DNA of 37,910 nt from Burkholderiaceae bacterium. GTDB lineage: Bacteria > Pseudomonadota > Gammaproteobacteria > Burkholderiales > Burkholderiaceae_C. Each line of letters starts with the position of its first letter. Positions within the stretch are counted from its first letter, which is position 1. Below are positions 33,301-37,910 of the stretch, in pieces. The notes under the pieces are model-generated. The model worked only from the letters and a program-made list of their open reading frames with translations. It did no database searches and was not told the origin of the DNA. Position numbers and translations under genes: made by a program. Where the stretch lies: contig JAITMV010000261.1 of NCBI GenBank assembly GCA_031277295.1, positions 1 through 37,910 of the forward strand, given 5' to 3'.

Positions 33301-35556
33301 ATGTCGCGCACCTTTACTGCCTACAGTGTGTTAGGCGACCAGTTACAATTTCGGTCAATGACCGGGCGTGAGCGGATGGGATATTTGTATGAGTTTCAGG
33401 TGCGTCTGCTCAGTGAAACGGAGGCCATATCGACCAAGACGATGTTGGGTACTGACTTGACGGTCGGAATTGACCTGACCACGGAGGCCAACGGAACCGG
33501 TACACGTTATCTCTCGGGTCAAGTCACGGCTTTCTCCTTTGCGGGCCGCGATGGGGACTACTATGCCTATCGGGCTACATTGAGGCCTTGGCTATGGCTG
33601 GCCACTCGGCGCACGGATTTCAAAATTTTCCAGAATATGACGGTGCCCGAGATTGTGATGGATGTATTGTCAAAATACGGTTTTACCATTGATAACAAGT
33701 TGACCAAGAGCTATCGCACCTGGGTTTACTGCGTTCAGTACGGTGAAAGCGATTTCAATTTCATTAGCCGGTTGCTTGAGCACGAGGGGGCGTATTATTA
33801 CTTCTCTCACCAAAAAGGCAGCCATCATCTGGTGCTGGCTGATGACATCGGCTCGCACAGTCCGCTGCCCAATGGGGCAACGACTATTCCGTATTATTCA
33901 CCCACCAGTGTGGAGCAGGTACACGACGAAGATTTTATTGACGGTTGGTCGGGTGTGGAAGATATTGTCAGCGGACGCTATGCCGCCGACGATTACGACT
34001 TCACAAAACCCAAAGCGGCGCTGGACACGAACCAGGCAGATCCGGGGGGGTATAGCCAAGACAGTTGGGAGGTTTTCAACTGGCCTGGCGGGTATACCGA
34101 ACTGGGCGATGGCGAAAACTATGCGCAAGCGCGCTTGGATCAGATCAAGGCTGAGGCCGCAACCGTCAGTGCTCGGGGTAACGCGCGCAACGTCGCGCCG
34201 GGTTACTTGTTTACTTTCGCGAATTACCCCGATAGCCAGTACAACCGGGAATATTTGATCGAATCAGCGAACTATAACTTCACGGAAAACGTGCAGAGAA
34301 CTGATGGCGTGGGCGGCTCGGGAACGACCGTCGCCGCTGCCGCGGACACGCCGACGACTTACCGTACCAGTTTGACCGCGGTGCCTAGTAGCGTGAATTA
34401 TCGGCTTCAGCATCACACCGTCAAGCCTCACACGACTGGTCCGCAAACGGCGGTGGTGGTTGGCCCAGCCGGAGAGGAAATCTATACCGATCAGTATGGG
34501 CGCGTAAAGGTGCAGTTCCATTGGGATCGCTACGGTAAGAACGACGAAAACTCCAGTTGCTGGATACGGGTGAATCAGGCCTGGGCCGGCTCCAACTACG
34601 GGACGATGCACATTCCGCGCATCGGGCAGGAGGTCATCGTTGACTTTCTCAATGGCGATCCGGATTACCCCATCATTACCGGGCGCGTGTACAACGCCAT
34701 GCAGATGCCGCCATGGGATTTGCCTGCCAACAAGACCCAGTCGGGGATCAAGACGCGCAGCAGCAAAAATGGCACCCCAGGCGATGGCTTTCACAACAGT
34801 CCGGGCATGGCCAACGCTTTGCGCTTTGAGGACTTGGCGGGTCAGGAACAGTTGTGGATGCACGCGCAGAAAGACCAGTTGATTGAGGTCGAGAACAACG
34901 AGGATAAGTGGGTAGGTAACGACCGTACCAAGACCATTGATGGCAATGAAACCGTCACTGTTCACAAGAACCGCACCGAGAGGGTCGATCTCAATGAATC
35001 GATTTCAATCGGGCTTAACCAACAGATCGTGGTCGGAGTTAACCGTATACGTCTTGTCGGCGTCAATGAAATCGTGGGTATCGGTAACCTTCAGGGGTTG
35101 CTGGTGGGCCTCACGCGGATCAAGGGGGTGGGCCTCGTGGAGGCTGACTTGATTGGCCTTACCTGGCTGGATCTCGTCGGGCTGCTCAGGGGTGAGATCG
35201 TCGGTTTGGCGGGACTGGAGGTTGAAGGGGCGTTCAAGATTCACGATGTGGGGATTCTCCATCTCATCGATCCTCTGCTTTCAATACGAAATGTCGCAAC
35301 TGTGGATATGACCAACGTCGGCGTGGTGCAGATGAACAACATTGGGGCCGCCCAGATGAATGACATCGGCGCGGGGCAACTGAACTTTATTGGCGCCGTT
35401 CAGTTGACCGCTATTGGAGAGGCTGGGTTGACGCTGGTTGGCGATTTGTACGGCGTTATCGCGGAGGGTGCCATCTTGCTGAAATGCGGCAATAGCATGA
35501 TCGCGATGTTGCCGAATGCGATGGTGATCAAGTCGCCGGCCATCTTGATAAACTGA
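33301..35556 (+). CDS. vgrG: Type VI secretion system spike protein VgrG (TssI)
   Basis: VgrG (751 residues) trimerises into the puncturing tip on the Hcp tube. Residues 1-350 are the gp27-like base (SGQVTAFSFAGRDGDYYAYR, VQYGESDFNFISRLLEHEGA); the gp5-like OB domain has YTDQYGRVKVQFHWDRYGK and MHIPRIGQEVIVDFLNGDPD; then the needle of short beta repeats from about residue 555. The needle repeats, usually VGxNxT units, are here Leu/Gly-rich (VGLTRIKGVGLVEADLIGL). No extra C-terminal toxin domain is present. AGGAGG lies 10 bases before ATG; a TTG codon 33 bases upstream is rejected. PAAR follows 21 bp after the stop. Confidence 0.96.
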   Translation: MSRTFTAYSVLGDQLQFRSMTGRERMGYLYEFQVRLLSETEAISTKTMLGTDLTVGIDLTTEANGTGTRYLSGQVTAFSFAGRDGDYYAYRATLRPWLWLATRRTDFKIFQNMTVPEIVMDVLSKYGFTIDNKLTKSYRTWVYCVQYGESDFNFISRLLEHEGAYYYFSHQKGSHHLVLADDIGSHSPLPNGATTIPYYSPTSVEQVHDEDFIDGWSGVEDIVSGRYAADDYDFTKPKAALDTNQADPGGYSQDSWEVFNWPGGYTELGDGENYAQARLDQIKAEAATVSARGNARNVAPGYLFTFANYPDSQYNREYLIESANYNFTENVQRTDGVGGSGTTVAAAADTPTTYRTSLTAVPSSVNYRLQHHTVKPHTTGPQTAVVVGPAGEEIYTDQYGRVKVQFHWDRYGKNDENSSCWIRVNQAWAGSNYGTMHIPRIGQEVIVDFLNGDPDYPIITGRVYNAMQMPPWDLPANKTQSGIKTRSSKNGTPGDGFHNSPGMANALRFEDLAGQEQLWMHAQKDQLIEVENNEDKWVGNDRTKTIDGNETVTVHKNRTERVDLNESISIGLNQQIVVGVNRIRLVGVNEIVGIGNLQGLLVGLTRIKGVGLVEADLIGLTWLDLVGLLRGEIVGLAGLEVEGAFKIHDVGILHLIDPLLSIRNVATVDMTNVGVVQMNNIGAAQMNDIGAGQLNFIGAVQLTAIGEAGLTLVGDLYGVIAEGAILLKCGNSMIAMLPNAMVIKSPAILIN

Positions 35557-35577
35557 CGGAGCACGAAAGGAAATATC

Positions 35578-35847
35578 ATGGGACAACCAGCAGCACGTCT
35601 TGGCGATTTGCATGTCTGCCCAATCGTTCCGCCGCATCCTCCTGTCAGTCCGGTTACCAGCGGGTGTGCCACCGTCTTGATTGGCGGTTCGGCCGCCGCG
35701 CGGGTGGGCGATTCGGCGACCTGCGACGTTATCGCGACGGGTTCGGGCAGTGTGCTTATCGGCGGTTCGCCCGCCGCGCGCCTGGGTGACTTGTGCGCTC
35801 ACGGCGGGGTGATTATTACTGGATGTGATTCGGTGCTGATAGGGTAG
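35578..35847 (+). CDS. PAAR-domain spike tip protein
   Basis: The 89-residue PAAR protein sharpens the VgrG tip. Repeats PAARLGD and AAARVGD with GSGSVLIGGSPAARLGD, plus HVC...H and CAHGG residues for the zinc site, define the family. It has no toxin extension, so cargo must be carried elsewhere. It is 21 bp after vgrG and clearly in the same operon. The rest of the type VI apparatus is not in the window. Confidence 0.95.
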   Translation: MGQPAARLGDLHVCPIVPPHPPVSPVTSGCATVLIGGSAAARVGDSATCDVIATGSGSVLIGGSPAARLGDLCAHGGVIITGCDSVLIG

Positions 35848-35996
35848 GGGGGCAAGCTCAATCGCCCGCGCGGGCAAGGTCTGTCAAAGGCCGGGGCAAG
35901 GCCAGGCGGCGCTCGGGGTGAGCTTGTGGCGCGGTCTTGGATCTCGCGCCCTCGGACGCCGGAGCAGTCTTTGCGTGGTAGAATAATCGGCTTCGC

Positions 35997-36073
35997 GCGG
36001 CTGTAGCTCAGTTGGATAGAGTACTTGGCTACGAACCAAGGGGTCGTGGGTTCGAATCCTGCCAGCCGCGCCA
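35997..36073 (+). tRNA. tRNA-Arg (ACG anticodon)
   Basis: A complete 77-base cloverleaf runs from GCGGCTG to CAGCCGC plus G and encoded CCA. The anticodon loop CTACGAA gives ACG. D-loop AGTTGGATA and T-loop TTCGAAT are normal. TAGAAT at 35979-35984 is a likely -10. Confidence 0.97.
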
Positions 36074-36085
36074 ATGAAATAAAGA

Positions 36086-36116
36086 GGCTACAGCTATAAA
36101 AACTGTAGCCTTTTTT
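36086..36116 (+). terminator. Rho-independent terminator of tRNA-Arg
   Basis: GGCTACAG (36086-36093) and CTGTAGCC (36103-36110) form a perfect 8-bp stem with a 9-base loop, followed by TTTTTT. It lies 12 bp past the tRNA. Confidence 0.9.
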
Positions 36117-36148
36117 CTTTTGCGAGTGTTTTTTACCCCACTTTTTAA

Positions 36149-36215
36149 CCTAGAAACCGTAGTTGGACGCGCCCGAGCAGGTCGTCATCGGGCGCATCCA
36201 ACTACGGTTTCTAGG
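36149..36215. repeat. Palindromic repeat with 28-bp arms
   Basis: Arms at 36149-36176 and 36188-36215 match at 27 of 28 positions, with an 11-bp loop. The arm begins CCTAGAAACCGTAGTTGG. One arm plus the loop recurs at 10510-10556. No coding potential. It sits between the tRNA-Arg terminator and the BrnT remnant. Confidence 0.8.
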
Positions 36216-36239
36216 ATTATTGGGTGCACAATAAATAAG

Positions 36240-36507
36240 ATGAAGATCGAATTCGATCTCGCGAAGGACGAAAGCAATCTCGCCCAAGCACGGCGTGTCA
36301 TTGGGCATGGCCGGCCAGTTTGAATGGGACACCGCCGTCACTTGGCCGGAGACCCGCGAAAACTATGGCGAAGATCGTCAGTGCGGCATCGGCTACATCG
36401 ATCTGACGCTCTACTTCGTGGCTTTTGTTGACCGTGATTCCGTGCGCCGCATCGTCAGTCTGCGCAGGGCCAACCGCAAAGAGGTGAAACGCTATGCCGA
36501 AACTTAA
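36240..36507 (+). pseudogene. brnT: BrnT-family toxin (RelE-like RNase), frameshifted
   Basis: BrnT toxins are small RNases paired with BrnA. The start MKIEFDLAKDESNLA (36240-36284) continues, after a single-base shift at CCC 36283-36285, as KHGVSLGMAGQFEWD and then TWPETRENYGEDRQCGIGYI, LYFVAFVDRDSVRRIVSLRR, ANRKEVKRYAET in the +1 frame. Together these make a full BrnT of about 89 residues. As the sequence stands the first frame ends early (at 36323), so the toxin is probably dead unless the shift is a sequencing error or bypassed. It overlaps brnA by 14 bases. Confidence 0.8.
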
Positions 36508-36772
36508 GGCGGGGACTGTCATTCCCACCGTGGCCGAAGACAAGGCCATTACTGCCGCCGCGCGCCACGATCCGGATGCCAAGCCGCTGACTGATGCGCA
36601 ATGGAAAGCCGCTGCGCCCACAGTCCAACGCGGCCGGCCGAAAGCCGATGTCACCAAGGTGCCGGTGAAGCTGCGGCTTGACCCGGATGTGCTGGCTGTG
36701 CTTCGCGCCAGCGGTGACGGCTGGCAGACGCGTGTGAATCGCATCTTGCGCGAGCGGTTCGCGCTGTCGTGA
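36494..36772 (+). CDS. brnA: BrnA-family antitoxin (ribbon-helix-helix)
   Basis: The 92-residue protein has the BrnA/DUF4415 form: a variable N-terminus, DPDAKPLTDAQWKAA, then a C-terminal ribbon-helix-helix, VPVKLRLDPDVLAVLRASG followed by GWQTRVNRILRERF. It should bind BrnT and its own promoter. The ATG at 36494 lies inside the toxin gene end, as usual in brnTA pairs. The antitoxin is intact although the toxin is not. Confidence 0.9.
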   Translation: MPKLKAGTVIPTVAEDKAITAAARHDPDAKPLTDAQWKAAAPTVQRGRPKADVTKVPVKLRLDPDVLAVLRASGDGWQTRVNRILRERFALS

Positions 36773-36790
36773 TCCTTGGCGCGCGTGTCA

Positions 36791-36806
36791 GAACGTGAAC
36801 ACGTTC
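36791..36806. repeat. Solo palindrome made of MITE end sequences
   Basis: GAACGTG-AA-CACGTTC equals the outer bases of the terminal repeats of the element at 17710, joined without the interior. It sits between the converging brnA and Bug genes and touches the Bug stop codon (36807-36809). It may be a scar of an internally deleted element and may work as a two-way terminator. Confidence 0.5.
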
Positions 36807-37808
36807 TTAGTCCAGCCGGACGTTCGCGATGCGGATGACTTCGGCCCAGTAGGCGCTTTCTTCTTTCATTTGCGTGGCGAAGGCGACCGGGGTGGAGCCT
36901 TTGAATTCGACGCCCATGTCGAGCATGCGAGCGCGGAATTCGGGCTTGGCGAGCGCGGCGTTGACGTCGCTGGCGATTTTGTCGGTGATGGCCTGGGGTG
37001 TTCCTGCCGGCGCCAGCAGGCCGAACCAGCCTCTGCGCTCGGCGCCGGAAAAACCCGCTTCCTGGAAGGTGGGTACGTCGGGCAGCAGGGGGGTGCGGCT
37101 GGTTCCGTTGACGGCCAGCGCGCGTAGTTTGCCGCTCTGGAGGTGCGTGCGCGCCGTGTTGGCGCCGACCACGCCCAGCGGTACCTGGCCACCGATCATG
37201 TCGTTGATGAGCGGCATTTCGCCTTTGTAGGGCACGTGCTCCATTTTCAGTCCGACGCCGTGGCCGAACATTTCCATCATCAGGTGGGCGGTGGAGCCTT
37301 GGCCGTAGGTGCCGTAGATGACGGGCTTGCCGCTGGCGCGGGCTTGTTGTACCAGACCTTTGAGGTCGGTGTAGGGCAGGTCGGTCTGGCCGATCAGCGT
37401 GATGGTGGTGGTTGCCAGCTCGGAGATCGGCGAGAAGTCGCGCAAGGGGTCGAATGGAACCTTGGTGCGGGTGTAGAGCAGGGGCGCTTGCACCAGGTTG
37501 GTGAGCGTCAGCAGCAGGGTGTAGCCGTCCGGTTCGGCCTTGGCGACGATGTCGGCGCCGATGTTGCCGCCCGCGCCGGTGCGGTTGTCGATGACCGCGG
37601 CATGGCCCCATTGTTTGCCCAGCAGCTCGAAGAGCTGGCGCGCCAGCACGTCGGTGGTGCCGCCCGCCGCGTAGGGCACTACCACGCGCACCGGCCGCGA
37701 TGGAAAGGCTTGCTGAGCGCGGGCGCTGGCCAGAGGCAGGCTCCAGACCGCGCCGCCGAGGGCGGCGAGCGCGAGTTGTTTGAGCGCATGGCGTCGATCA
37801 GTGGTCAT
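36807..37808 (-). CDS. Bug-family (TctC) tripartite tricarboxylate transporter solute-binding protein
   Basis: The 333-residue periplasmic binding protein has a signal peptide (RHALKQLALAALGGAVWSLP then ASARA). The mature part begins FPSRPVRVVVPYAAGGTTDV, then RTGAGGNIGADIVAKAEPDG, YGQGSTAHLMMEMF and PDVPTFQEAGF, all Bug hallmarks. Ligands in the family are carboxylates, nicotinate and others; this one is undefined. GGAG precedes the ATG. The family is strongly expanded in Bordetella-like genomes. No membrane partners TctA/TctB are nearby; the upstream gene is cut by the window end. Confidence 0.95.
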   Translation of the reverse strand: MTTDRRHALKQLALAALGGAVWSLPLASARAQQAFPSRPVRVVVPYAAGGTTDVLARQLFELLGKQWGHAAVIDNRTGAGGNIGADIVAKAEPDGYTLLLTLTNLVQAPLLYTRTKVPFDPLRDFSPISELATTTITLIGQTDLPYTDLKGLVQQARASGKPVIYGTYGQGSTAHLMMEMFGHGVGLKMEHVPYKGEMPLINDMIGGQVPLGVVGANTARTHLQSGKLRALAVNGTSRTPLLPDVPTFQEAGFSGAERRGWFGLLAPAGTPQAITDKIASDVNAALAKPEFRARMLDMGVEFKGSTPVAFATQMKEESAYWAEVIRIANVRLD

Positions 37809-37874
37809 GGTGGTCTCCTTTTCAGTCGTTGGGGGAATGGGGGCATGGCATGGGGGAGGCTGCGTTTTTGTCCG

Positions 37875-37910
37875 CTACACGACGGCGCGCGCGCGCAGGT
37901 TTTTCAGCCG
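37875..37910 (-). CDS. C-terminal end of an upstream gene, partial
   Basis: The last 11 codons, RLKNLRARAVV and TAG, stay open to the window edge and lie 66 bp before the Bug gene on the same strand. Too little remains to name it. It could also be chance. Confidence 0.25.
   Translation of the reverse strand, partial: RLKNLRARAVV

Noticed and set aside
36298-37611. 437-codon minus-strand frame overlapping the Bug gene and brnTA
   Set aside because: Overlaps three recognised genes in the wrong frame, and its Arg/His-rich sequence has no domain.
1-37910. CRISPR array or prophage structural genes
   Set aside because: No regularly spaced direct repeats with unique spacers were seen. Repeats are inverted and scattered, and the phage-like genes are the type VI spike set.

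Overview
The window looks like part of a chromosome from a member of the Burkholderiales, most likely Alcaligenaceae-like. GC is high. The order tig-clpP-clpX-lon, an ftsK-lolA-rarA operon, a DUF1841 protein, a CaiB/BaiF plus paired acyl-CoA dehydrogenase cluster and a Bug-type solute-binding protein all fit that group. The genus is an inference from gene content, not from a marker search.

Layout. 1-0.9 kb: ends of palindromic repeats, then an NlpC/P60 lipoprotein. 0.9-2.4 kb: a gene-poor stretch packed with inverted repeats. 2.4-7.5 kb: part of a type III secretion cluster (sctL, sctN, sctO, sctP) whose frame overlaps run straight into a soluble FixL-like sensor kinase and a FixJ-like response regulator; the rest of the secretion apparatus is not in the window. 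7.6-10.2 kb: a 166-bp MITE-like element, then parC. 10.6-11.7 kb: small membrane protein, DUF1232 protein and DUF1841 protein. 11.8-17.7 kb: a CoA-thioester catabolic block (enoyl-CoA hydratase, two acyl-CoA dehydrogenases, CoA-transferase, and a divergent 3-oxoadipyl-CoA-type thiolase). 18.0-19.3 kb: RutE-type nitroreductase overlapping a TauE/SafE-type permease. 19.4-23.8 kb: rarA, lolA and ftsK on the minus strand. 24.2-30.3 kb: tig, clpP, clpX and lon, the trigger factor/protease block. 30.4-36.1 kb: tRNA-Gly, an FNR-type regulator, then a small type VI secretion island (lysozyme-like cargo candidate, VgrG, PAAR) ending at tRNA-Arg. 36.2-37.9 kb: a frameshifted BrnT toxin with an intact BrnA antitoxin, a Bug-family periplasmic binding protein, and the last codons of another gene.

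The most unusual signal lies between the genes. Several 157-167 bp elements with different terminal inverted repeats share one internal hairpin followed by the 11-mer TTGCGCCTTGC, placed 52-57 bp from the right end. Copies sit at the stop codon of the thiolase and just upstream of parC, and a decayed relative lies just upstream of lon. Other repeat families occupy the 0.9-2.4 kb stretch and one provides the stop codon of an acyl-CoA dehydrogenase. The second signal is the type VI island: the gene before vgrG carries a lysozyme-like Glu...SYGLMKFD motif with no signal peptide, and no intact immunity gene is visible. The third is the kinase/regulator pair fused by overlap to the type III secretion genes.
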